Positions 1 through 8,295 of a DNA stretch of 64,000 nucleotides are shown in pieces. The position numbers and the translations under genes are program-made. The DNA is from an uncultured Paracoccaceae bacterium (GTDB lineage: Bacteria; Pseudomonadota; Alphaproteobacteria; Rhodobacterales; Rhodobacteraceae): assembly GCA_947489325.1 (NCBI GenBank), contig CANLDA010000009.1, positions 1-64,000 of the forward strand. The letters are read 5' to 3'. The stretch's first letter is position 1. Every line of letters starts with the position of its first letter. The notes beneath the pieces were generated by a model. The model saw only the letters and a list, made by a program, of their open reading frames with translations, made no database searches and was not told where the DNA came from.

Positions 1-2
1 TG

Positions 3-180
3 ACTGAGTACGCGCCTGACCACCTTGAGCTATGCCCGAAAGTTGGTGACGGCCTGATCAGGTCAGGAAATATGAGGACCGGCGAGGCTCTAAAGCGGCT
101 GTTTGGATACAGGCCCCAAGGGGTTGCCACCTGCCAGAAAATCGCCTGCGGCCTCTCAGAAGGACACTGCGCCGGGTAGG
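3..180 (+). pseudogene. possible histidinol-dehydrogenase-like relic (partial)
   Basis: An open frame enters from the left edge and stops at 178-180. Its first residues, TEYAPDHLEL, closely match the SEYAPEHLE signature of histidinol dehydrogenase (HisD) and its paralogues. A later RTGE and a GLS also occur in the expected order, but the conserved NHVLPT block is not intact and the frame ends early. I read it as the degraded tail of a hisD-like gene whose body lies left of the window. The match rests on one short motif, and the 3' part overlaps the integrase remnant on the other strand, so confidence is low. Confidence 0.27.
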
Positions 181-323
181 TGCTTAGCAGCTTGTCAATA
201 GTCGCCATCCAATGGCGTGCGCAATTCGGTTTTGCCGACGATTCTGCGCAAGTCCTTCGGAACAACCATCCCTGCATGATACCTTTCGTTTCGATCTACC
301 ATGTTTTTGACTTTGCTGGTCAT
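156..323 (-). pseudogene. tyrosine recombinase (integrase) N-terminal remnant
   Basis: Read on the minus strand from ATG 323, a 42-residue frame gives RYHAGMVVPKDLRRIVGKTE followed by LRTPLDGDY, which resembles the N-terminal DUF6538-type segment of phage or island integrases (xxVPKDLRxxxGKxELRxxL). A stop at 195-197 interrupts it. The same frame then continues with QAAKHLPGAV, the expected next family segment, before a second stop at 156-158. No catalytic domain follows. It lies 90 bp beyond the 3' end of the tRNA-Leu gene in the same orientation, the usual place for an integrase that used that tRNA as its attachment site. The gene is dead. Confidence 0.6.
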
Positions 324-413
324 ATCCAGACCCCAATAGTAACCAAAGTTGTAACTTTAGAATGGGCAAAGCGCCCATAATGCAAGGGCTTTATTGATTT
401 CAATGGGATACCG

Positions 414-498
414 TGGTGCGGGTGGAGGGACTTGAACCCCCACGCCTCGCGGCGCTAGAACCTAAATCTAGTGCGTCTACCAATTTCGCCACACCCGC
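414..498 (-). tRNA. tRNA-Leu (anticodon UAG)
   Basis: The minus strand folds as a class II tRNA of 85 nt with encoded CCA. The acceptor arms are GCGGGTG and CACCCGC, with discriminator A. The D-arm sequence is GGCGAAATTGGTAGACGC. A 5-bp anticodon stem (CTAGA/TCTAG) encloses loop TTTAGGT, giving anticodon TAG. A long variable arm and the T-arm GGGGGTTCAAGTCCC follow. It should decode CUA and related leucine codons. The 3' end points toward the integrase remnant, consistent with past use as an attachment site. Confidence 0.95.
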
Positions 499-552
499 AC
501 GGTGCGCGCTGTCTAGCAAAGCTTCTTTGAGGATGCGAGAGGAAAATGCATC

Positions 553-2153
553 CTACAGCCCCATTTTTTTGAACACTGATTTGAACACTGACGGGAGCTG
601 TTCTGGAATGTCTTCGGCAATCAAGCCAGGACCGAAATTCAGGGCGCACTCAACATGCAACCACGCAGCGGTTTCCGCGGCATTCATCGGATCAAATCCG
701 CGCGCCAACAGCCCCGTGATGAACCCAGCCAGCACATCTCCTGACCCGGCTGTCGCCAGCCACGGCGCGGCGCGCTCATACTCTGCAGAATTGATACTGC
801 ATCGCCCGTCCGGGGCCGCGATCACTGTGACAGGACCTTTGAACAATACAACACACCCTGCCCGTTTGGCCGCCTCCCGAGTGGCGTCGACCTTGGAATA
901 GGCAGGCCCAGTCATCGCTGGGGCATTCAGCCTCTCGGCAATATCCGGAAAGAGCCGTGAAAACTCCCCGCCATGGGGCGTGAGAACGCAGTTTGCATGC
1001 AACGCAGCGAAGAGGGTCGTATCACAACCGATGAGCGTCAGCGCATCCGCATCCAACACCATCGCGCGGCCGCTCTTCACTCCCTCCGCCAAAAGCTCCG
1101 CGCGTTCATCGCTTAACCCAAATCCGGGACCAATGCACAGCGCATTGATACGGTCATCCTGTAACGCGTCAGAAAGGTCGTCAGTTCCATCCACAGGCGT
1201 CATCATCAACGCGGTTATCTGACAGGCCACCTCTGCCTCTGCTTCCTGAGGCACACCAAGCGTCACCAACCCCGCCCCGATCCGGAGCGCGCCGCGAGGC
1301 GGGCAGCCCCGGTTTTGCCTGCGCCGCCGGTGAGGATCAGAGCGTGACCATGGGAAAATTTGTTGTCGTGGGCATCTTTCGTATACCAGGAAGGATGAAA
1401 AAATCTTTGCGATTTCACCAATTCTTTTGCATTTTCTTTTCGCCACGCCGCACCCTCTTTGAGACCAATATCCTTGACAACAACCTTACCGCTATTAACG
1501 CCTCCCTCATCAAGATAGTGACCTACTTTGGCTTTGTGGAACGACACTGTGAGATGGGCAGCAGCTGCAAATCGCCAGTGATCACTCGCATGAGGGAAAA
1601 CACGACCGCTGTCTGCACAAATCCCGCTAGGAATATCGACCGACACGATCGCTGGGCGGCCAATTTTATGCCCGAATTCAATTGCAAAGCAATCAACCAT
1701 GTCTTCAAGGTTCCAGAACAATTCCCCAAGGTCTTCAATGCTTCTCTGCAGCCCTGTTCCGAACAGCGCATCAACGACTAAATCACATGCCCACGCTTTC
1801 CGCGCGCTGTATTCTTGAAAGCAGCCAACCTCCCCCGACTTACACCAGAGTTCATAATTCGCCTTCGCATCTGGTGGCAATTTTTCGGCATCTCCATACA
1901 GAAACACCTCCACCTCCCAGCCCCACTCTTTCAACAGCCGGGCCACAACAAAGCCATCGCCTCCGTTATTGCCCGGCCCGCACAGAACAACGGCTTTGTG
2001 GGGCGCTTTCGTCAAGTCTGGCCATTCTTCAAAAATCGCTTCGACAACCCCACGCCCGGCGCGTTCCATTAGCTCAAGACCAGTGACTTCACCCGACTCA
2101 ATCGCGGCCTGTTCTATGGCGCGCATCTGCGCCGCGGTTAGGAGTTCACTCAT
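553..2153 (-). pseudogene. nnr: bifunctional NAD(P)H-hydrate epimerase/dehydratase, frameshifted
   Basis: This gene encodes the metabolite-repair enzyme that epimerises and dehydrates damaged NAD(P)H hydrates. The N-terminal YjeF epimerase domain starts at ATG 2153 (MSELLTAAQMRAIE) and carries the motif GPGNNGGDGF. The C-terminal ADP/ATP-dependent dehydratase domain carries LTPHGGEFSRLF and the nucleotide motif GSGDVLAGF, and ends at 553. The two halves lie in different frames: the first runs on to a stop at 1263, and the second has no start of its own. The break falls near 1288-1296, where the expected AARGALRIGAG would need one more 7-bp GCGGCGC unit than is present. Either one copy was lost by slippage or this is a sequence error. 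It is a single gene, divergent from glnB. Confidence 0.85.
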
Positions 2154-2209
2154 AATCTGCCCTCTACTTTGGCAATTGCGATTCAATTCAGCACATTTAT
2201 TTGCCCACA

Positions 2210-2673
<464 letters not shown>

Positions 2674-2727
2674 GACGCCCTTTAATCTGAATACCAACCG
2701 AACACTCCAATCAGAAGGACCAAGAGA

Positions 2728-4134
2728 ATGAGCGTAGATGCAGTTCTCCAGATGATCAAAGACGAAGATGCGGCCTATGTCGACATCCGTTTCACCGACG
2801 TGCGCGGCAGATTGCAGCACGTCACCGTGGATGTCGATCTTGTTGACGAAGACTTCCTCGAAGAAGGCTTTATGTTTGACGGCTCCTCCATCGCGGGCTG
2901 GAAGTCGATCGAAAACTCCGACATGAAACTGATGGCGGACACGACCTCTGCTTATGTTGATCCTTTCTATGCGGAAAAAACCATCTGCATTCACTGTTCA
3001 ATCGTGGAGCCAGACACCGGCGAAGCCTATAGCCGTGATCCACGTGGCACAGCGCAAAAGGCCGAAAGCTACCTGCAATCATCCGGTATCGGTGATGTGG
3101 CATACATGGGCCCAGAGGCAGAATTCTTCCTGTTTGATGACGTACGTTTTTCCAACACAATCAACAAAGTATCCTACGAAGTTGATGCACAAGACGCGTC
3201 CTGGAACACCGACACTGAATATGAAATGGGCAACTCGGGCCACCGTCCGGGCCTCAAGGGTGGCTATTTCCCAGTAAACCCCACCGATGATGCACAAGAC
3301 ATCCGTTCGGAAATGCTGTCGACGATGAAACGTCTGGGCATGAAAGTGGACAAACACCACCACGAAGTGGCGTCTTGTCAGCACGAGCTGGGCCTGATTT
3401 TCGGCACATTGACCAAACAGGCGGATGAGCTGCAGAAATACAAATACATCATCCACAACGTGGCACAGTCTTACGGCAAATCGGCAACTTTCATGCCGAA
3501 ACCGATCTATGGCGACAACGGCACCGGTATGCACGTGAACATGTCCATCTGGAAAGACGGCAAGCCGCTCTTTGCAGGCGACAAATACGCGGACCTGTCC
3601 CAAGAGGCGCTTTATTTCATTGGCGGTATCCTGAAGCACGCCAAAACCCTGAACGCCTTCACCAACCCGGCCACCAACAGCTATAAGCGTCTGGTCCCTG
3701 GCTTTGAAGCTCCCGTTCTGCGCGCCTATTCTGCACGTAACCGTTCTGGTTGTGTACGTATTCCATGGACAGAAAGCCCCAAAGCCAAGCGCGTTGAGGC
3801 CCGTTTCCCTGATCCGGCAGCCAACCCGTACCTGTGCTTTGCAGCCCTTCTGATGGCTGGCCTTGACGGCATCAAAAACAAGATTGATCCCGGCGAAGCC
3901 ATGGACAAAAACCTTTATGATCTGCCTGCGGAAGAGCTCGCTGACATCCCAACCGTTTGCGGCAGCCTACGCGAAGCGCTCGACGCTCTGGCAGCAGACC
4001 ACGATTTCCTGACTGCAGGTGACGTATTTACCAAGGATCAGATCCAAGGTTATATTGACCTGAAAATGGAAGAAGTCATCCTGTATGAAACAACCCCTCA
4101 CCCGGTTGAATTCGGCATGTACTACAGCTGCTGA
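2728..4134 (+). CDS. glnA: type I glutamine synthetase
   Basis: This 468-residue cytoplasmic enzyme ligates ammonia to glutamate using ATP and is the main entry of ammonium into metabolism. It shows the GS-I signatures [10 protein letters not shown] near residue 50, [10 protein letters not shown] near 130, the ATP-site block [17 protein letters not shown], and NRSGCVRIP. Tyr397 in NLYDLP is the adenylylation site used by GlnE. Length and motifs are those of the dodecameric bacterial enzyme. It is the second gene of the glnBA operon and is followed by a clear terminator. Confidence 0.98.
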   Translation: MSVDAVLQMIKDEDAAYVDIRFTDVRGRLQHVTVDVDLVDEDFLEEGFMFDGSSIAGWKSIENSDMKLMADTTSAYVDPFYAEKTICIHCSIVEPDTGEAYSRDPRGTAQKAESYLQSSGIGDVAYMGPEAEFFLFDDVRFSNTINKVSYEVDAQDASWNTDTEYEMGNSGHRPGLKGGYFPVNPTDDAQDIRSEMLSTMKRLGMKVDKHHHEVASCQHELGLIFGTLTKQADELQKYKYIIHNVAQSYGKSATFMPKPIYGDNGTGMHVNMSIWKDGKPLFAGDKYADLSQEALYFIGGILKHAKTLNAFTNPATNSYKRLVPGFEAPVLRAYSARNRSGCVRIPWTESPKAKRVEARFPDPAANPYLCFAALLMAGLDGIKNKIDPGEAMDKNLYDLPAEELADIPTVCGSLREALDALAADHDFLTAGDVFTKDQIQGYIDLKMEEVILYETTPHPVEFGMYYSC

Positions 4135-4155
4135 TCCAAGTCATACGACGTAAAG

Positions 4156-4182
4156 AAAGGGCGCTCTTCAGGGCGCCCTTTT
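4156..4182 (+). terminator. intrinsic terminator after glnA
   Basis: AAAGGGCGC pairs with GCGCCCTTT around an 8-nt loop and runs into TTTT, 22 bp after the glnA stop. Confidence 0.85.
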
Positions 4183-4237
4183 CTTATGTTCCATCATTTT
4201 CTATCCTGATCCAGATTTGCACTGACGAAAGTTGAAG

Positions 4238-4723
4238 ATGGCTGAGCTACTGATCATTTACCATTCCCGCACTGGTGGCGGTCAGCAGATGGCGCAAGCG
4301 GCCTATGACGGGGCAAAAGGGGAGATTAGTGCGACCCTCATTACGGCAGATCAAGCATCGGCACAGGACGTTTTGCACGCGGATGGGTACATATTTTGCG
4401 CGCCTGAAAACCTTGCGTCCCTGTCTGGCACCATGAAAGAGTTCTTTGATCGCTGCTATTACCCTGTCTTAGGGCAGATCGAAGGACGCCCCTATGCGCA
4501 AATGATCTGTGCTGGGTCAGATGGCCAGAATGCTGTGCGCCAACTTGCGCGCATCGCCACTGGATGGCGGCTTAAGGAAGTGCAAGACCCGATCATCATC
4601 TGCACCCATGCCCAAACACCCGAGGCTATTCTGGCCCCCAAAACCTTGCAAGACGAAGACCTTTCGCTTTGCCGTGAACTTGGACAAGCGCTTGGCGCTG
4701 GTTTGGCCATGGGGGTGTTCTAA
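4238..4723 (+). CDS. flavodoxin-like NAD(P)H-dependent oxidoreductase family protein
   Basis: This 161-residue protein has the flavodoxin/NADPH:FMN reductase fold. It opens with MAELLIIYHSRTGGG, the phosphate-binding loop for FMN after the first strand. The second flavin contact region, ICAPENLASLSGTMKEFFDR, resembles the SPNYLGTMSGxMKxFFDR of WrbA-like proteins. I start it at ATG 4238; an in-frame TTG six bases upstream is less likely. It sits between glnA and a convergent minus-strand pair and appears to be transcribed alone. The substrate is not evident. Confidence 0.7.
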   Translation: MAELLIIYHSRTGGGQQMAQAAYDGAKGEISATLITADQASAQDVLHADGYIFCAPENLASLSGTMKEFFDRCYYPVLGQIEGRPYAQMICAGSDGQNAVRQLARIATGWRLKEVQDPIIICTHAQTPEAILAPKTLQDEDLSLCRELGQALGAGLAMGVF

Positions 4724-4765
4724 GAAACTTGTGTGAAACAAGTTTTAGCTAAAATTTTGCTTCGG

Positions 4766-4787
4766 AAAAATCTTCTAGAAGATTTTT
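4766..4787. terminator. bidirectional terminator-like perfect palindrome
   Basis: A 22-bp perfect palindrome (AAAAATCTTC...AAGATTTTT) lies in the 76-bp spacer between the convergent ends of the flavodoxin-like gene and the GFA gene. A-tract and T-tract flanks let it act on both strands. A second small hairpin (AACTTG/CAAGTT) lies just before it at about 4726-4744. Confidence 0.6.
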
Positions 4788-4799
4788 GCGCCTCAACCG

Positions 4800-5207
4800 C
4801 TATTCAACATCCTCAGAAAACCCTGCAATATCTTGGTGATCCGGACACCAACCGGTTTTTTCGGACAGGTAAATGCGTGTTTCGCGATCATATCGCGGTT
4901 CTTGGTCCAAAGCCCCCGCAGGCACCAGAACCGTTTTTCCATCTGTACAGATATAAGGCAGCGCTGATCCACAGGTGCCACAAAACGCATTGCAAAACCG
5001 GGTATCTGGCAAAGTGTATTCACGTACAAGATGCCGCCCTGATACCCAGTCAACCTTGCCGTTTTCGACAAACAGGTTGGACGCATGTGCGCTCCCGGTC
5101 ATTCGACGGCATCGGTCACAATAACAGTGAAACAAGTCCTCAAATCGGTTTTCAATGCTGAAGTTGACCTGCCCACACAGGCATCGTCCTGTCAGTGTAT
5201 TATTCAT
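4800..5207 (-). CDS. GFA (glutathione-dependent formaldehyde-activating) family protein
   Basis: This 135-residue zinc protein belongs to the GFA/CENP-V fold. The cysteine pattern is clear: GRCLCGQV near residue 9, HCYCDRCRRMTGSA near 30, and CGTCGSALPY near 80. Family members include a formaldehyde-glutathione adduct enzyme, but most have no proven reaction. The chosen start (MNNTLTGRC, ATG 5207) fits the family; the open frame continues upstream only into the neighbour. It begins 2 bp after the stop of the homocysteine methyltransferase-like gene, so the two are almost certainly co-transcribed. Confidence 0.85.
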   Translation of the reverse strand: MNNTLTGRCLCGQVNFSIENRFEDLFHCYCDRCRRMTGSAHASNLFVENGKVDWVSGRHLVREYTLPDTRFCNAFCGTCGSALPYICTDGKTVLVPAGALDQEPRYDRETRIYLSEKTGWCPDHQDIAGFSEDVE

Positions 5208-5209
5208 AT

Positions 5210-6148
5210 TTATCTCTGTTCTTTCAAAGCAGTCGCAATTGCAGATAAATGCCGCATGTCTGTCCCACAACATCCGCCCAGCACGGTTATCATAGGAAAA
5301 CGCCCATGCAGGCCAGCCAATTGTCTCCCCAACTCTTGAGGGTTGCCATCATCCAGTTCTTCGGCCTCGTCCAGTTCGGCATGACTGCATCGCGATGCAT
5401 TGGCGACGATACCACGCAGCCGATGTTCCCAACTTTGCCCCTGTAGGGTCTGTGAGAAATGATCAGGATGGGCGCAGTTGATCATATAATAAAGCGGATA
5501 GGCATCAGTCTGCGCATCTACTTGAGTGATCGCATCACCCAAAGGCAACCCTGTGGGTAAGTGACCATCCGTTTCCACGGTAAACGAAACAACAACCGGT
5601 AAACCCAACGACTTTGCCGCCCGTGTTATTCCAATAGCTTCTTCTGGATAGGCAAGTGTATACCCGCTGATTACATCTGCTGACGTCGCAGACAAGGCTG
5701 TAAGTTGTTCCAAATGATATGCTGTTGCCTCGTCCACACTCATGAGTTCATGCGGGGCATAGGCATCCGCGCGTGGGCCGACATTGGCGCTTAATACCTT
5801 CACCACATCTGGGTTGGCCTGTGCCACGTCCGCCATCAAAACGATTGCATCCTGGTTCAACTGCCGCAACGCATCAGGAGAATATCCGATCGCCGCACCG
5901 CGATCACGATTGGCCACCCATGTTGCGCTTTCCAAAATCACACCAAGCCCCGCTTGTCGCCCCATGTCGATAAAATTCTGATAATAACCCCGCAACGTAT
6001 TGCGCCCGGCATCGGTTTCTAAAAGTGGATAGGAGGCAAACCCGGGCAAGTCATGTCCTTTTGAAAAAATCAGATCCGTTTCCATACCAACATAGGTCAG
6101 AAATACATCTTGCTCCATCTGCGGGTGTGCCGTGCTTTCAAAGTCCAT
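5210..6148 (-). CDS. homocysteine S-methyltransferase family protein
   Basis: This 312-residue TIM-barrel protein belongs to the Pfam S-methyl_trans family (MmuM/MetH N-domain type), which moves a methyl group from a donor such as S-methylmethionine to homocysteine. The zinc ligands are visible: NCAHPDHF in the middle and GGCCGTD close to the C-terminus. Start ATG 6148 (MDFESTAHPQ) is chosen over an upstream extension rich in unusual residues. It is the first gene of a two-gene minus-strand unit with the GFA gene. The methyl donor cannot be read from sequence; nearby dddP suggests a methylated-sulfur setting, which is only context. Confidence 0.85.
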   Translation of the reverse strand: MDFESTAHPQMEQDVFLTYVGMETDLIFSKGHDLPGFASYPLLETDAGRNTLRGYYQNFIDMGRQAGLGVILESATWVANRDRGAAIGYSPDALRQLNQDAIVLMADVAQANPDVVKVLSANVGPRADAYAPHELMSVDEATAYHLEQLTALSATSADVISGYTLAYPEEAIGITRAAKSLGLPVVVSFTVETDGHLPTGLPLGDAITQVDAQTDAYPLYYMINCAHPDHFSQTLQGQSWEHRLRGIVANASRCSHAELDEAEELDDGNPQELGRQLAGLHGRFPMITVLGGCCGTDMRHLSAIATALKEQR

Positions 6149-6304
6149 AACGCGCTCCCTTATTGCAGTATCAGCACTAAATGTTCTTATATCACATTGA
6201 TGTGCAAAAACTCTAATGAGGATGAAACATGCGGTCCCATGGCTGGACTTTATTCCAAGAGTGATCTTTGTTGTGCAGGACATACCAAAAATACGGCGGT
6301 CCGA

Positions 6305-7174
6305 ATGCAATTCTGGGTAAACACGTTTATCACACTTTGCTTGGCAACAGGATTGTCCATGACGCCAAATTCAAGCGCGGCACAAGAAAAACCTGACATT
6401 TTAGTATTGGGTGACAGTCAACTTTCCTTTGGCGCTGGTGAAAAGTATTTGAAGTTCTTTGAAGATCTGCCACAGCGCTGCATGCCGAATAAAAGACAGC
6501 GCAGACATCTTAAAAAGCTGGGGGATCGCAAAACCGCGGCTATTGGTGTGCGCTCCACCTCTTTGGGGTCGTGGACCGCCCAAAGCGGCGCCGCAAAGGG
6601 CAGTATCTGCAATGTTGATAAAAAATACGGCGTCAATGCCGGGGCTTATGGCATTGCAAGCAACCCCAAACGCGTCTTTGTTCAAATTGGCAAAGGCAGA
6701 AGTTATCAGTTCTGCAAACCCAAAACATCCGCGTTTAAGGCGTTGTTTTCCAAAGGGTATTATGATCCGAAATTGATTGTTCTCACATTTCTGGGGAACG
6801 CCGCGCAATCATGGGCTGAAAGTCCAGAAATCGCGCAAACTGTTGCAGATCGCACCGCCGCCCAAATCCCGCGTGATGTGCCGTGCGTTTTCCTCACCAC
6901 GGTGCCTGTGTATTCCAAACGCACAAATGATTTGCGCCAGAAAGCCCAGGCCAATATCAAGGCTGCCTTTGAAAACAGTGGCACTCATTGCCAATTTGTC
7001 GAAGGCTTCAGCCCCCAAACCCGTCAAGCGATTGAAGGAAAGCCCAAGTTTTTCGCCAAGCACAAGGATGGCCGAATTAAGGATCCACTGCATCCCAGCA
7101 AGGCTGCGGTTGACATCTTTCTGAAACTGAACGAGCCACAGTTGTGCTCTGCAATCTTTACAGCTTTGAAATGA
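6305..7174 (+). CDS. secreted SGNH-hydrolase-like protein, copy 1
   Basis: A 289-residue exported protein of unknown function. A signal peptide (MQFWVNTFITLCLATG... cut near AQ/EKPD) is followed by block I of SGNH/GDSL enzymes, ILVLGDSQLSFG, with the candidate nucleophile Ser38. A later FLGN could supply the block III asparagine, and KDPLHPS near the end supplies the block V Asp-x-x-His. Six cysteines outside the signal peptide are shared with the next gene, suggesting disulfides in the periplasm. The start is chosen for the signal peptide; upstream ATGs at 6200 and 6239 exist and no strong ribosome site decides. It overlaps copy 2 by ATGA. Activity (esterase or acyltransferase) and substrate are unknown. 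Confidence 0.65.
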   Translation: MQFWVNTFITLCLATGLSMTPNSSAAQEKPDILVLGDSQLSFGAGEKYLKFFEDLPQRCMPNKRQRRHLKKLGDRKTAAIGVRSTSLGSWTAQSGAAKGSICNVDKKYGVNAGAYGIASNPKRVFVQIGKGRSYQFCKPKTSAFKALFSKGYYDPKLIVLTFLGNAAQSWAESPEIAQTVADRTAAQIPRDVPCVFLTTVPVYSKRTNDLRQKAQANIKAAFENSGTHCQFVEGFSPQTRQAIEGKPKFFAKHKDGRIKDPLHPSKAAVDIFLKLNEPQLCSAIFTALK

Positions 7175-8148
7175 AACACCTGCCTGTAGATCAGAACATG
7201 TCAACATATGTTAAACCCAACACGAGGTCCCTGTTGCCAGATCTCAAGTGGGCTTTTGCCTTTTTCAACGCGTGTTTTTGTTCAGCGTGGCTGACCATGG
7301 CACCACTGGGAACATCTGCACAAGCGCAGACAAAAGACTTCACTTCGCCAGACATTCTCATTTTGGGTGACAGTCAGATCACTTTTGGGTCCGGCCCTGC
7401 CTTTTTGAATTTTTTCACAAACATCAAACAGCACTGCACACCGAACCGATCACAATCAAAGCTGTTGAAGCGATTGGGTAAAATGACGGTGTCAGTCATT
7501 GGTGTCAGATCAACATCCATTCATTCATGGACCGCCCGATCTGGCAAAGCCAAGAATGCGGTTTGCAAGGTCGACCCTAAATGGAAGGTCAACGCTGGCT
7601 CTTATGGGTTCGTCAACATGAGCGACGATAAGTTTGTACAGATTGGTCAAGGCAAGGAATACCAATTTTGCAGCCCGAACAAATCCCCCTTTGAAGCGAT
7701 GTTTCGCACCGGATATTATGAACCCAAGTTGCTTTTACTCTCTTTTCTGGGGAACTCTGCAAAACGTTGGGCATCTGATAAAAATTTGGCCGTGCGTGAC
7801 ATACAGGCGATGATGCACCAACTGCCACCGAACACACCTTGTATTGTCATGACAACTGCGCCGACTTATGCCAAGAAAAACGTTGATCTACGACTCAAGG
7901 CTCAGTTGAATTTGCAGCAAGCTCTTGAGGAAACGCACAACAGCTGTAGCTTTGTGCCTGGTCTGACCCCCGAAACCATCGCAGCCAACCAAGGGAATAC
8001 CAAGTATTTCAAGTTGAACAAGAACGGAAAAGTCAAAGACCCGTTTCATCCTAATCACCGCGCGGCAAAAAACTTTTTTGCGTTGGAAATGGATGACATC
8101 TGTAATGCCATTTTCGACCAGATCAAAATGACGACCAAGTCCGGCTAA
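7171..8148 (+). CDS. secreted SGNH-hydrolase-like protein, copy 2
   Basis: A 325-residue paralogue of the preceding protein, alike along its whole length. Examples are ILILGDSQITFG against ILVLGDSQLSFG, IGVRSTSIHSWTARSG against IGVRSTSLGSWTAQSG, and KDPFHPN against KDPLHPS. A signal peptide ends at about TSAQAQ. The six cysteines outside the signal peptide are conserved in place. The start at ATG 7171 overlaps the previous stop as ATGA, implying coupled translation; ATG 7198 is an alternative. A tandem duplication that kept all catalytic blocks suggests both copies are used, perhaps on different acyl or glycan substrates. No partner gene explains the role. Confidence 0.65.
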   Translation: MKHLPVDQNMSTYVKPNTRSLLPDLKWAFAFFNACFCSAWLTMAPLGTSAQAQTKDFTSPDILILGDSQITFGSGPAFLNFFTNIKQHCTPNRSQSKLLKRLGKMTVSVIGVRSTSIHSWTARSGKAKNAVCKVDPKWKVNAGSYGFVNMSDDKFVQIGQGKEYQFCSPNKSPFEAMFRTGYYEPKLLLLSFLGNSAKRWASDKNLAVRDIQAMMHQLPPNTPCIVMTTAPTYAKKNVDLRLKAQLNLQQALEETHNSCSFVPGLTPETIAANQGNTKYFKLNKNGKVKDPFHPNHRAAKNFFALEMDDICNAIFDQIKMTTKSG

Positions 8149-8295
8149 ATTTTGGAAAACCCGCATTCAATGCCCCACCTACGAATGCAAATTTTGCGCG
8201 CCACTTCAAAAACGAAGGCGAATGTCGCTTTCTGACTGGACTTGACAGGTGTGTCCAACACAGGCTGGTAGAAATAACAGCCAGGAGCGCCCAGC

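Noticed and set aside
180-380. 66-codon plus-strand frame over the integrase remnant
   Set aside because: No ribosome site or family; the minus strand of the same DNA matches integrases.
413-901. 162-codon plus-strand frame beginning VRVEGLEPP
   Set aside because: This is the well-known false ORF from the antisense of a tRNA gene, and it continues over the reverse of nnr.
3079-3639. 186-codon antisense frame inside glnA
   Set aside because: Shadow of a highly biased real gene, with no start signals of its own.
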